A stretch of DNA of 32,018 bases, taken from NCBI GenBank assembly GCA_018656005.1, contig JABHZW010000006.1, positions 1 to 32,018 on the forward strand. Direction: 5' to 3'. This document shows positions 14,325 through 22,994 of this stretch, piece after piece. The first letter of the stretch is position 1. Each line of letters opens with the position of its first letter. The notes under the pieces were generated by a model that was not told where the DNA came from, ran no database searches, and was given only the letters and a program-made list of their open reading frames with translations. A program made the position numbers and the translations under genes. Origin of the DNA: Candidatus Pseudelusimicrobium marinum. Its GTDB lineage: Bacteria > Elusimicrobiota > Elusimicrobia > Elusimicrobiales > Elusimicrobiaceae.

Positions 14325-14445
14325 TTTGGATGCTATACGAGGCTTGAGGGAGGGCGGTTTACATTAGCGAATACTCCGAAGGAGTAGCGGTAAATAACTG
14401 ACAGGGAACCTAGCCTCTAGGTCGAAAACAAAGTATAGCGCCAAA
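14325..14445. repeat. Long nested hairpin element, copy A (after PilZ gene)
   Basis: The outer stem pairs TTTGG and GCTATAC (14325-14338) with GTATAGC and CCAAA (14433-14445). Inner pairs are GAGGCT/AGCCTC (14339-14344/14412-14417), GTTTAC/GTAAAT (14357-14362/14390-14395) and the tip TACTCC-GAA-GGAGTA (14372-14386). The tip region (14364-14390) matches 29870-29898, where the stem bases differ but still pair. The element starts one base after the PilZ stop. Confidence 0.6.
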
Positions 14446-14446
14446 A

Positions 14447-14914
14447 TTATTTAAAAAGAGTTTCATCTTTTTGTAGTTTATTGCAAAGTGAATTTGCTTT
14501 ACAATTTTCTACACAAACTTCTGGTAGTTTTAACAAAATTCTGGTATCGCAATCGTTAAAGTCTTCACTCATTTTGTTAATTTTGTCTGCTGATGCTTTA
14601 GAGATTTCTAAAATTTGTATACCAGCGGTGTATACTCCGCCTTTTTGTTTTATCCAACTAGTTTTACCATTAATATGCATATCGCCAATACTTGGTAAAG
14701 ATAAGTGGATATCTAAATAACCTTTTGGTACTTTTAAAAATGTTACAAGACGCATACCCGCAGCGGATAAATCTGCCAAGATAGCCGGTATAGAAACTTC
14801 TGTATCGCTATCTCTATCTTTGCAAAGTAAGTTGATAGGTTCAATAATATCGTGCATTATTGGCATTCTTGGATGTGTTCGTTTTTCTTTAAAATCCTTA
14901 TTTGTAATATTCAT
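14447..14914 (-). CDS. PilZ-domain protein
   Basis: The 155-residue product has the PilZ cyclic-di-GMP signature in order: an N-terminal KRTHPRMPI (RxxxR-like) near residue 13 and DLSAAGMRL (DxSxxG) about 40 residues later, followed by a beta-barrel and a helical tail containing several Cys residues. It probably binds c-di-GMP, although no diguanylate cyclase is visible here. I prefer the ATG at 14914, with AAGGAG at good distance, over an ATG at 14935 that would overlap the miaB stop. It is the last gene of the long - strand block. Confidence 0.8.
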   Translation of the reverse strand: MNITNKDFKEKRTHPRMPIMHDIIEPINLLCKDRDSDTEVSIPAILADLSAAGMRLVTFLKVPKGYLDIHLSLPSIGDMHINGKTSWIKQKGGVYTAGIQILEISKASADKINKMSEDFNDCDTRILLKLPEVCVENCKANSLCNKLQKDETLFK

Positions 14915-14934
14915 AAATTCTCCTTGCGGTAGCA

Positions 14935-16035
14935 TTATTTTAGTTTAGATGCTTTTTGCTTAACTTTATTTAACAAAATATTTACCCTCTTTTCCAGTAC
15001 TTTTTTATCTAATGGTTTTAAATGCTCTGCTTTAGTGCCTTGTCTGGGAGAGAATATGAAGCAATATGCGTGGGAAAAACCAATTTTTTCTACTATGCTA
15101 ATTGTATCTTTAAAGTCTTTTTCGGTTTCTGTGGGATAGCCGACAATAAAATCTGTAGAAATTTTAATGCCAATATCTTTTAACTTTTTACATATAATTA
15201 AAATGTCTCTTCGAGAATATCCCCGTTTCATATCTTTCAAAATCTTTGTGCTTCCGCTTTGTATAGGCAAGTGAATGTTTCTTGCGATTTTTGGATTGTT
15301 TTTTATCGTATCTATAAGTTTATCGGTAATGTGGATAGGATGCGGACTCATGAAACTTACTCTTTTAAGATTTGATAGTTTTGATACTTCTTTTAATAAG
15401 TCCGCAAAATCTGTTTTCCCATATCGCCACGCATTTACTGTTTGACCAAGTAGAACAATTTCCTTAGCGCCATTTTTAATTTTTTGTTCTATGCTACTAA
15501 TAATTTCTTTCTTGCTTAAACACTTAACACCACCACGAACACTTGGTACGATGCAGTAGGTGCATGCAAAATCGCACCCGCGCATTATTGTTTGTACGCC
15601 TAATGGGTTGGCTGGCGATTTTGCATGATGTGGTTTTTTTGACTGCCCGTCAAAAAAACCACTATTATCTAAAACCTCAGCAAATTTTTCTATACTTTTT
15701 GCACCTGTAGTTATGTCAAGGTGAGGATGTTTTTTTCTTACTTCTGCTCCAAGCCTTTGTGCTGCGCAACCTGCAAAAATTATAAGTTGTTTTTTACTAC
15801 CCCTAACATCTTCAATGGTAACACCTTTCCATTTTTTAAGACGACCTAAAAAAGACAAAGCTTTATTCTCTGCATTGGCTCTAACCGTGCAGGAATTTAC
15901 TAAAACAACATCTGCTTTTTTAATATTTTTTGTTTCTTGCGTGCCGTAAAGAGAGAAGATTGAAGACATTTCATCAGAATCGGCTTCGTTCATCTGGCAA
16001 CCATAGGTTTTTATAAAAACTTTTTTAGGCTTCAT
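14935..16035 (-). CDS. miaB: tRNA-2-methylthio-N6-dimethylallyladenosine synthase MiaB, lacking TRAM domain
   Basis: MiaB is a radical SAM methylthiotransferase that acts on the MiaA product at A37. The N-terminal UPF0004 domain supplies C13, C49 and C90 (KTYGCQMNEADS, VNSCTVR, FAGCAAQR). The radical SAM cluster is C154, C158, C161 (GCDFACTYC). YCFIFSPRQGT near the C-terminus fits MiaB better than RimO or MtaB. The product is only 366 residues, while MiaB is usually 430-450; it ends where the TRAM RNA-binding domain would begin. The ATG has TATAAT 6 nt upstream and no Shine-Dalgarno site. Confidence 0.9.
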   Translation of the reverse strand: MKPKKVFIKTYGCQMNEADSDEMSSIFSLYGTQETKNIKKADVVLVNSCTVRANAENKALSFLGRLKKWKGVTIEDVRGSKKQLIIFAGCAAQRLGAEVRKKHPHLDITTGAKSIEKFAEVLDNSGFFDGQSKKPHHAKSPANPLGVQTIMRGCDFACTYCIVPSVRGGVKCLSKKEIISSIEQKIKNGAKEIVLLGQTVNAWRYGKTDFADLLKEVSKLSNLKRVSFMSPHPIHITDKLIDTIKNNPKIARNIHLPIQSGSTKILKDMKRGYSRRDILIICKKLKDIGIKISTDFIVGYPTETEKDFKDTISIVEKIGFSHAYCFIFSPRQGTKAEHLKPLDKKVLEKRVNILLNKVKQKASKLK

Positions 16036-16041
16036 AAGTAC

Positions 16042-16047
16042 ATTATA
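16042..16047 (-). promoter_or_regulatory. -10 box for leaderless miaB
   Basis: On the - strand a perfect TATAAT is followed by GTACTT and the miaB ATG. It sits in the 57-base gap after pgi, so miaB-pilZ probably has its own promoter within the block. No clear -35. Confidence 0.5.
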
Positions 16048-16092
16048 GAATTTTAATTAACCAGTTGCCTTTTTATTGAACACTTTATCATA

Positions 16093-17736
16093 TCAAAATA
16101 AATTATTTATTTTCTTAAGTCCTTCAATAGCAGGTTTTTCGAGATGTATCTTTATTACACTTCTACCACCATTACTCAATGCCTTAAAATCGCCGAGAGC
16201 TTGAGCATTACATAAATCCTCAAAACTATACTCTTCGCCTGGTATTCTAATTTCATTTTCTACTGGGGCAGATAATATTATAAATAAACCTTTATTCCCG
16301 TCGCCTTTGTATAGCTGACCGGTGGAATGCAAATATCTTGGACCATAACCAAACACCACTGGACGAGATGTTCTTGTGAAAATTTCATCTTTCCAACAAT
16401 TTATAACTTTTGTATATCCCTCTGAACTATTTGTGTAAGGAAGTATCGCCAAGTATTCATGATCTTTTAATAATTTGTAAACATTTGATGCTAAATTTTG
16501 GAAATTTATATCTTTATCTTTTAAGTTTTCTGATAATATTAGCTTTTCTGGTTCTTGTTTTTCATCAGAAGAAAGTTCTTTTAAAAGTTCTTTAGTTAAA
16601 ATTTTTGCAGATTCTACATTCGGCTGATCGAACGGATTAATTTTCATTAAAGCACCCGCACCTGCTGTGGCTATTTGCCATAAAATATATTGAGTAGCAA
16701 GATCATAATTATTTTCCATACAAACGGTCATAAGTGGATGCCCTGCATTTGTAATTTCTTCTAAAATAGAGGAAATTCTTTTATCAAAATCTTCACATTG
16801 TTTTATATAAACAAAAACTCTGTCGTCAATATATTTAAAATCTCTGTACAAACCTTCGCCACAAATAGGAAGTATGCCCTTGCCTTCTTTACCTGTGCTT
16901 TCTGCTACAAGTTGTTCCACCCAAAGCCCAAAACTTTCTATCTGTTTTGGCATTATTAATGTTAATTTATCTCTGCCTTCTAGATTTGCTTGCCCTAAAA
17001 GTGAGGCTAAACTTAGGGCTTTATCTTCTGCTAAAAATTCTTGATAAGAATTTTTAGCAACACCCAAAAACTTTTTAACATCTACACCAAGTAAAGATGC
17101 AGGAACCATACCAAAATAAGATAGTGCAGAAAATCTGCCACCGATATCAGACGGATTAACAAACCTTTTTAAAAATTTTTGATCTTCGGATAATTTATAT
17201 AAACCAGTGCCTTCGTCTGTAATTGCTATAAAATTATCACCTGGATTTTCCACCCCTTCTCTTTTAAGTTCTGCCCAGAAATATTTGAAACTAGAATTTG
17301 GTTCTACAGTGCCACCGCTTTTACTTGCGAAAATAAAAAGTGTTTTTTTAATATCTATTTCTTTTCTTACAAAATTTATCCAATCTGCATTTGTGGTATC
17401 CAAAACAAACATTTTTGGGAAACCTTCGGCATTGCCGAAAATATTATTAAAAACTTCCGGCGCTAAACTTGAACCGCCCATGCCCAAAAGTACACAATAT
17501 TCAAATTTTTGTTTTGCCTCGTTTGCAAAACTGGTTATTTCGTCTGCATTTTCTAAAGAAAAATCTATAACAGACAGCCAACCTAGGGAATTATTGATTA
17601 TTTTTTTATGCTCTTCGTCATTTTTCCACAAAGTAGCATCTTTTTTTTGTAAACGAGATATGAAATCTTGATTTTTTAAAGATTCTAAACCAGAATTGAT
17701 TATTTTTTTTGCAGGTTCATTAATTTCTATTTTCAT
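16093..17736 (-). CDS. pgi: Glucose-6-phosphate isomerase
   Basis: Pgi interconverts glucose 6-phosphate and fructose 6-phosphate. The 547-residue product has LLGMGGSSLAPEVF, FIFASKSGGTVEPNSSF with the sugar-phosphate-binding SGGT, and INPFDQPNVESAK near the C-terminal third. The sequence resembles the isomerase half of the transaldolase-Pgi fusions found in several phyla, but no transaldolase domain is attached. It overlaps rpiB by 4 bases, so the two are translated together, in a sugar-phosphate isomerase trio with gmhA. Confidence 0.93.
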   Translation of the reverse strand: MKIEINEPAKKIINSGLESLKNQDFISRLQKKDATLWKNDEEHKKIINNSLGWLSVIDFSLENADEITSFANEAKQKFEYCVLLGMGGSSLAPEVFNNIFGNAEGFPKMFVLDTTNADWINFVRKEIDIKKTLFIFASKSGGTVEPNSSFKYFWAELKREGVENPGDNFIAITDEGTGLYKLSEDQKFLKRFVNPSDIGGRFSALSYFGMVPASLLGVDVKKFLGVAKNSYQEFLAEDKALSLASLLGQANLEGRDKLTLIMPKQIESFGLWVEQLVAESTGKEGKGILPICGEGLYRDFKYIDDRVFVYIKQCEDFDKRISSILEEITNAGHPLMTVCMENNYDLATQYILWQIATAGAGALMKINPFDQPNVESAKILTKELLKELSSDEKQEPEKLILSENLKDKDINFQNLASNVYKLLKDHEYLAILPYTNSSEGYTKVINCWKDEIFTRTSRPVVFGYGPRYLHSTGQLYKGDGNKGLFIILSAPVENEIRIPGEEYSFEDLCNAQALGDFKALSNGGRSVIKIHLEKPAIEGLKKINNLF

Positions 17737-18185
17737 TTGAAGTTATTTTTTTCGATATCTAAAACTTTATTGAGTCGTCTTAAATGTCTTTCTTCTTTGG
17801 TAAATTTCGCTTTTAAAAAGTTTTCAACAAGTATTTTCGCAGTTGTATTATTAACTATCCGTCCGCCGATACAAATTACATTCATGTCGTCGTGTTCCAC
17901 ACCTTGCGTAGCGGAATATTCGTCGTGACAAATAGCCGCACGAACACCTTTAACTTTATTTGCAGTAATGCAAGCACCTACACCACTTCCACAAATTATT
18001 ACACCTTTTTCTGCTTCGCCTTTTGCTACTTTTTCTGCACATGCAAATGCAAAATCTGGATAGTCTACACTTTCTTCAGAATTTGTTCCAACATCGATAA
18101 CTTCATATCCTAATTTTTCGATATGTTCCTTAACTTCTTTTTTTAATACAAATCCCGCATGATCGCAACCTAATGCTATTTTCAT
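17733..18185 (-). CDS. rpiB: Ribose-5-phosphate isomerase B
   Basis: RpiB interconverts ribose 5-phosphate and ribulose 5-phosphate. The 150-residue product has the full signature: ALGCDHAGFVLKKEV at the N-terminus, VDYPDFA, and IICGSGVGACITANKVKGVR with the active-site Cys, followed by EHDDMNVICIGGR. It overlaps gmhA by 4 bases and pgi by 4 bases. Supplying pentose and heptose phosphates with gmhA and pgi fits an LPS-precursor and pentose-phosphate role. Confidence 0.96.
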   Translation of the reverse strand: MKIALGCDHAGFVLKKEVKEHIEKLGYEVIDVGTNSEESVDYPDFAFACAEKVAKGEAEKGVIICGSGVGACITANKVKGVRAAICHDEYSATQGVEHDDMNVICIGGRIVNNTTAKILVENFLKAKFTKEERHLRRLNKVLDIEKNNFK

Positions 18186-18742
18186 AAATTTTCCTCTACA
18201 ATTTCACAAACCGAATGCCCAATTAGTATATGACACTCTTGAACTCTTGGTGTGTTATTTGTTTTTACTATTAAATTTAAATCTGTTATATTTTTTATAG
18301 TTCCACCGTCTTTACCAAGAAGCCCTACTGCAAGACAACCCATCTGTTTTGCTTTTTCTAAAGCTAAATAAACATTTTTACTATTGCCTGATGTTGATAT
18401 CCCTATAACAATATCACCCTTATTTGCAAATGCTTCTACTTGACGAGAAAAAATGTGTTCATACCCATAATCATTACCAACTGCAGTTATGGTAGATGTG
18501 TTTGTGTTAAGTGCAATCGCAGGATACGCTTTTCTTTCTTTTTTGTATCTGCCAACAAGCTCTGCTGCTATGTGTTGAGCATCACCTGCACTACCACCAT
18601 TTCCCATCAAAATAACTTTACCACCTGCTTTTAAAGTTTTAGTGATTTTTTCTGCAAGTTGATTTACAGGTTCTTGTAAATTTTCTGAAACCCAGTTAAG
18701 TGTTTCTATTAATTCTTTTGTATATTCTTTAAAATTATTCAT
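18182..18742 (-). CDS. gmhA: Sedoheptulose 7-phosphate isomerase GmhA
   Basis: GmhA makes D-glycero-D-manno-heptose 7-phosphate, the first step to LPS core heptose. The 186-residue SIS-domain protein shows GNGGSAGDAQHIAAELVGRY, the TSTITAVGNDYGYEHIFSRQ block and GISTSGNSKNV, all characteristic. The C-terminal metal/active-site segment is VQECHILIGHSVCEIVE. It starts 9 bases after batE with GAGG upstream. Its presence supports a heptose-containing LPS. Confidence 0.95.
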   Translation of the reverse strand: MNNFKEYTKELIETLNWVSENLQEPVNQLAEKITKTLKAGGKVILMGNGGSAGDAQHIAAELVGRYKKERKAYPAIALNTNTSTITAVGNDYGYEHIFSRQVEAFANKGDIVIGISTSGNSKNVYLALEKAKQMGCLAVGLLGKDGGTIKNITDLNLIVKTNNTPRVQECHILIGHSVCEIVEENL

Positions 18743-18751
18743 TTTTTTCCT

Positions 18752-19486
18752 CTATATTATTAATATATTTTCTTTTTCGCTCCAGCCCTTAAGCTGTTTT
18801 TTTTCTACACCAATTTCTATCCAATCGTCTTTAGTGTCTAGTATTTTTACCAAATATCCTTGGGGGATGGTGTAAGATACTGCAAACCTTTCACTAGGAC
18901 CACTTCTTAAATTTACGGTATATGCTACAACACCAAGTTCAACATGTTGATATTTATGTTTAAGCCCATAATAACTGCCAGAAATTATAAACAAAATACC
19001 AAAAAATATTAAAAGTGGTCTAAACCATTTAGATCTTGTTAGTAAGTAAATGCTAAAGGTTATACCAAATAGCCAAATAAACACCCAAAATATACCTTCT
19101 ACTTCTTTTTCTGAGAAATAGTTAAATGCCCTATGCACCGCTGTTGGCATACCTTTAGGCACAAGATCTATCCCTGTTAAACTTAATGCAAGTTGTAAGT
19201 TTTCCCTGATATCCTTATCTCTTGGTAATATTTTGTATGCTTTGTAATAATAATAAGTAGCATAACCAAGTTCGTCAAGTTTAAAGTAGCAGTTACCTAT
19301 ATTATAGTAAACATAAGGGTCTTCTATGTTTTTTGACGAGGCATCTCGCTCTGTAATTTTGTAAAATTCCAAGGCTTTTTTAAAGTTACCCTGTCTGTAA
19401 AAATCCTCTGCTTCTTTAGTGCCAGCATAAGACCATGCACTAACTGCAAAAGACATTACAAGTAAAAATAAAAATAATTTTTTCAT
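18752..19486 (-). CDS. batE: BatE-like protein: signal peptide, TPR, membrane helices and SH3 domain
   Basis: The 244-residue product has a signal peptide (1-20), TPR-like repeats at about 23-105 (EAEDFYRQGNFKKALEFY; YYNIGNCYFKL), two membrane helices at about 131-173, and a bacterial SH3 domain at about 182-244 (YTVNLRSGPSERF...DDWIEIG). This order is typical of BatE in Bat operons, where Bat proteins are linked to oxidative-stress tolerance or envelope function, without a settled mechanism. It is the last bat gene, 4 bases after batD. Confidence 0.82.
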   Translation of the reverse strand: MKKLFLFLLVMSFAVSAWSYAGTKEAEDFYRQGNFKKALEFYKITERDASSKNIEDPYVYYNIGNCYFKLDELGYATYYYYKAYKILPRDKDIRENLQLALSLTGIDLVPKGMPTAVHRAFNYFSEKEVEGIFWVFIWLFGITFSIYLLTRSKWFRPLLIFFGILFIISGSYYGLKHKYQHVELGVVAYTVNLRSGPSERFAVSYTIPQGYLVKILDTKDDWIEIGVEKKQLKGWSEKENILII

Positions 19487-19490
19487 TTTT

Positions 19491-21296
19491 TTAACCCTTT
19501 TTCCTGCTTTTCATTTCTTTTGACATTAAATCCATAAATGCTAAAGTTTTTTGTTTTAAATCTTTTATATCATAACCATCTTTTGAAGGTGCATATTTTA
19601 CATTTTCAAGCTCTGTCCAAATATTTGTAAATGCTTTTATAAGATTTGACGAATAACCTTTTTTAGTAAGTTCTTTAGAAATATCTTTCACTTTTTTTGT
19701 AGTTTTTATTTTTAAACATTTATGAAAGAAACCTTTTAAGGTTTTAATTATATCTTCGTAATCTTTGGCACTGCCAATGTCTGACAAAATACCACTACAT
19801 ATTCTTTCCTCAGTAAACATTTGAGAACCTTCCCTGAGTAAAAATCCTACAACAAAACTTACTATTATTATCACAAATATAGAAAACTTAACACCGCCAG
19901 CATTATAAAGCATCATAAGCCCAGCAAAGTCGCCTGGTAATGTTTCGACATTTTCTTTAATATAATTTATATTACTACCTAATTTTTTAATTGTTTCAGG
20001 TAATATTTCTGTGAAAGATAATTTACCACCAACACCTTCCCTAGCCTCTAACACTTTTACTTTTATAGGTTGAGAATAAACTTTTTCATATGTTCTCGTT
20101 TTAGGGTTAAAATAAGAAAATGCCATCTTTGGAATAACATAAAAACCTTCGGTTTTTGCAACTATGGATGTTCTAAATGTTTTGTAACCTTGTAAAACAT
20201 CATTTTTAGTTTCTACTTCTATTTTATCTTCTAAACTATCGTAAATTTTAAAGTTTTCGCTGTCTGGCATTTTTGGTAAAGTTAAACTTCTTATGTAACC
20301 TGAACCAGAAATTTTTGTATTTAAATCAAACACTTCGCCTGCTCTTATCTCTTTTTTACCAACGCTGGTAGAAATTTTATATTCGCCCACAGCACCAGTA
20401 AAATTAGCTGGTTTGTTTTTGGTTGGAAGAGAGTCTACCTTTAATGTAATTGGTGTTGTTTTTACGGTTGCTCTTTTAGAAGAGCTTGTAAAAAAGCCCG
20501 GGAAAAATTCGTCTAAAACGCTACCTGTTTTGTATTCGTATTCTACAGATGCAGAACTTACTTTATTTCGCCCGCTACCTGCACCAAATAATGCAGTTTT
20601 ATATTCCACATAGCCATAATTTTTGCCATTGATATATTCCACCCCTCGTTTTTCTGGTGGCATTTCTTCTGCAAAGAAACCTTTAAATTCTGGTGGGAAA
20701 TAAATCGCACCAAAAATATTTTCCGTAGCAGAATAAAACCTTGTTGTTAATATTATCTGTTCGTTTACAAAAGCAGATTTTTTATCTGTTTCTGCGGTCA
20801 TAAAAATTAGTTCGTTAGGATATTTACCATCTTTTGTAGTTACGGTTTTTGCAAGATCTTGTCCTACAATTTCTTTGGCATTACCAAATTGTTGTTTATC
20901 TGTAAGTCTTTTTACTACAACTAAATCTATTTTTTCTGTGTAATATTTTTTATTATTATATTCCAAAGCTATTGGTTCAACCGTAAACTTGCCCGCAAAT
21001 CTAGGTGATAACACATAAGTATATCTAACACTACTTTGCATATTTCCGTTTATTATACTCACACTTCTACTTTGACCAGTAGAATATATATTGAAATTCG
21101 CCATAGACGGCAATTTAGGTAGTCCAGCATCGCCAGGAGCACCTTCTACTACTACATTAAGCAGTATTTCCTCGTCTAAATGAGCTACATCTTTATCTAC
21201 ATAAGCTTTTACGGAAATACCTGCCCAACTTACAGCCGAAACTGTAATTAAAAGTGTAGAAAATAATATTATCTTGAAAAACTTATTCATAATCAT
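19491..21296 (-). CDS. batD: BatD (oxygen tolerance) membrane protein
   Basis: The 601-residue product has a signal peptide (about 1-26), a long beta-rich periplasmic region beginning ISVKAYVDKDVAHLDEEILL, which is the typical BatD opening, internal Ig-like modules (EIRAGEVFDLNTKISGSGYI), and a membrane helix at about residues 474-490 followed by a cytoplasmic helical tail. The family is defined by position and shape; its ligand is unknown. It follows the batB/C fusion by 24 bases. Two ATGs in frame (21294-21296 and 21288-21290) are both plausible starts. Confidence 0.85.
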   Translation of the reverse strand: MIMNKFFKIILFSTLLITVSAVSWAGISVKAYVDKDVAHLDEEILLNVVVEGAPGDAGLPKLPSMANFNIYSTGQSRSVSIINGNMQSSVRYTYVLSPRFAGKFTVEPIALEYNNKKYYTEKIDLVVVKRLTDKQQFGNAKEIVGQDLAKTVTTKDGKYPNELIFMTAETDKKSAFVNEQIILTTRFYSATENIFGAIYFPPEFKGFFAEEMPPEKRGVEYINGKNYGYVEYKTALFGAGSGRNKVSSASVEYEYKTGSVLDEFFPGFFTSSSKRATVKTTPITLKVDSLPTKNKPANFTGAVGEYKISTSVGKKEIRAGEVFDLNTKISGSGYIRSLTLPKMPDSENFKIYDSLEDKIEVETKNDVLQGYKTFRTSIVAKTEGFYVIPKMAFSYFNPKTRTYEKVYSQPIKVKVLEAREGVGGKLSFTEILPETIKKLGSNINYIKENVETLPGDFAGLMMLYNAGGVKFSIFVIIIVSFVVGFLLREGSQMFTEERICSGILSDIGSAKDYEDIIKTLKGFFHKCLKIKTTKKVKDISKELTKKGYSSNLIKAFTNIWTELENVKYAPSKDGYDIKDLKQKTLAFMDLMSKEMKSRKKG

Positions 21297-21320
21297 TATT
21301 ATCCTAATTTTTAAAAATTT

Positions 21321-22994
21321 TTACCAGTCTTTATCTTCCTTAACCATACTTGGTGCAGAAGATCCTTGCTGTTGTTGCTTTTTGCTCGCATTAGTTTCAG
21401 ACTGTTTTGCCATTTGCATAACCCTATCAACATCTTCCTGCGACATCTGGCTCTGATCTGCCCCGCCATTGCCACCACTATCTTTATTATCTTGATTTGG
21501 CTGATTATCCTGATTTTGTTGATCTTCTTTATTTTTATCTTTCTGTTTATCTTTTTCTTGCTGTTGTTCTTGCAAAATATATTGCAAGTTATGTATCGCC
21601 CGCTCGTCGATACCATTTAAAAGGATAGCTTCTTTATATGCCAAAATGGCGTCTTCTTTTTCGCCATCATAATAGTTAGCATTACCTTGGTTAAAATAAG
21701 ATTTTGGAGCTAAATAGCTTTCTTTTTCTATAACTTCGTCATACAAAGTACTAGCTTTATCGTATTCTTTTAATTTATATAAAGCATTACCTATATTGAA
21801 GAGCGATTTATCTTTATCTTCCTGTTTATCGTAGGCTTGTTTATACTCGTCTATCGCATGACCATATTGTTCGTTTTTATAAAATTTATTGCCTTTGATT
21901 AAATCGCTATCACCTTTATCCGCATACATTGTTGCGCTTAAAGATAAGCAAAATAAAAATAAAAATATTTTTTTATTTATCTTTTTTAAATTTATTTTTG
22001 TACCCGGTAAAATAATAGCTAAAAGTAAAAATATGAAAGAAATAACTAATGGAATTTGATACCTATTTTTATATCCTGCTCTTGTTTTAGTTTCATACAA
22101 GGCACGGTCTATATTTTTAAGTTCTGTTATTAAAAATTCTGCTGTATTTTCGGCGATATCGTTTCTTATATATGCACCTTCAGTTTCGCTTGCTAGTTTA
22201 ACTAAAAAGGCCTCGTTTAATTTACTTAAAACTGTATTGCCGTCTGCATCTTTTTTATAAGATTTAACTTTGCCATTAACAATTGTTTCTGGTATAAGTG
22301 AGCCGTCTTTACTACCAATACCAACTGTAAATATTTTTATATTATTTCTTTTTGCAAAGTTTAAAGATGCATTAATTTTTTCTGGTTTATGATCTTCACC
22401 ATCTGTTAAAATTATCAGTCCTTTTTCACCAGGATAATTTTTCATAAGGTCTGAAGATAACAACACAGCTTTACTTATTTTTGTGCCATAAAATGGCAAA
22501 CTATCTGCTTGTAATCGCGAAATAAAAAACTTAACAGCATTGGTATCCAAAGTTAGCGGGCAACTAACAAAAGCTTCAGATGTAAATGTAACTATTGCGA
22601 TTCTATGGTTAGGTAAATTATCCGCTAAAAGTGTGAGTATTTTTTTGACACTTTCTATTCTACTTGGCTTAACATCTGTGGCTTTCATCGACGAGGAAAC
22701 ATCAACCGCTATAACCGTGTTTGCCATTAAACTACTAGACGGTTCAAGCTCTACCCCCCACCTTGGTGAAGCTAATGCGAAAAATAAAAATAATATGGAA
22801 AACATTATTAACATTGTTTTAAATTTGCACATTTTTACAGCATCAATTGGCACTAATCTTTTCCATGCGGTAGTTGTGAATAAAGATAATATTATTTTTC
22901 TTTTTCGCACATTACCAAAATACACAATCAGCCCAGCAAAAGCTAGTGTTATTAGCATCAAAATTAGTGTTTTTGGGTATATAAATATGTCCAT
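21321..22994 (-). CDS. batB: BatB-BatC fusion: VWA domain plus TPR protein
   Basis: The 557-residue product joins two Bat functions. Residues 1-330 are BatB: two N-terminal membrane helices, a von Willebrand A domain with the MIDAS motif DVSSSM (98-103) and ILTDGEDH, and a helix near 312-330. A second hydrophobic signal-like helix at about 341-359 starts a BatC-type part with TPRs (GNKFYKNEQYGHAIDEYKQ; LFNIGNALYKLKEYDKA; YFNQGNANYYDGEKEDAI), ending in a Gln/Asp/Lys-rich low-complexity tail from about 475. The signal-like helix places the TPRs in the periplasm. In Leptospira and Bacteroides BatB and BatC can be separate. It overlaps batA by 1 base. Confidence 0.88.
   Translation of the reverse strand: MDIFIYPKTLILMLITLAFAGLIVYFGNVRKRKIILSLFTTTAWKRLVPIDAVKMCKFKTMLIMFSILFLFFALASPRWGVELEPSSSLMANTVIAVDVSSSMKATDVKPSRIESVKKILTLLADNLPNHRIAIVTFTSEAFVSCPLTLDTNAVKFFISRLQADSLPFYGTKISKAVLLSSDLMKNYPGEKGLIILTDGEDHKPEKINASLNFAKRNNIKIFTVGIGSKDGSLIPETIVNGKVKSYKKDADGNTVLSKLNEAFLVKLASETEGAYIRNDIAENTAEFLITELKNIDRALYETKTRAGYKNRYQIPLVISFIFLLLAIILPGTKINLKKINKKIFLFLFCLSLSATMYADKGDSDLIKGNKFYKNEQYGHAIDEYKQAYDKQEDKDKSLFNIGNALYKLKEYDKASTLYDEVIEKESYLAPKSYFNQGNANYYDGEKEDAILAYKEAILLNGIDERAIHNLQYILQEQQQEKDKQKDKNKEDQQNQDNQPNQDNKDSGGNGGADQSQMSQEDVDRVMQMAKQSETNASKKQQQQGSSAPSMVKEDKDW

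Noticed and set aside
21311-21616. Basic 101-residue reading frame inside batBC
   Set aside because: It is the shifted reading of the Gln/Lys-rich low-complexity tail, with no start signal or domain.
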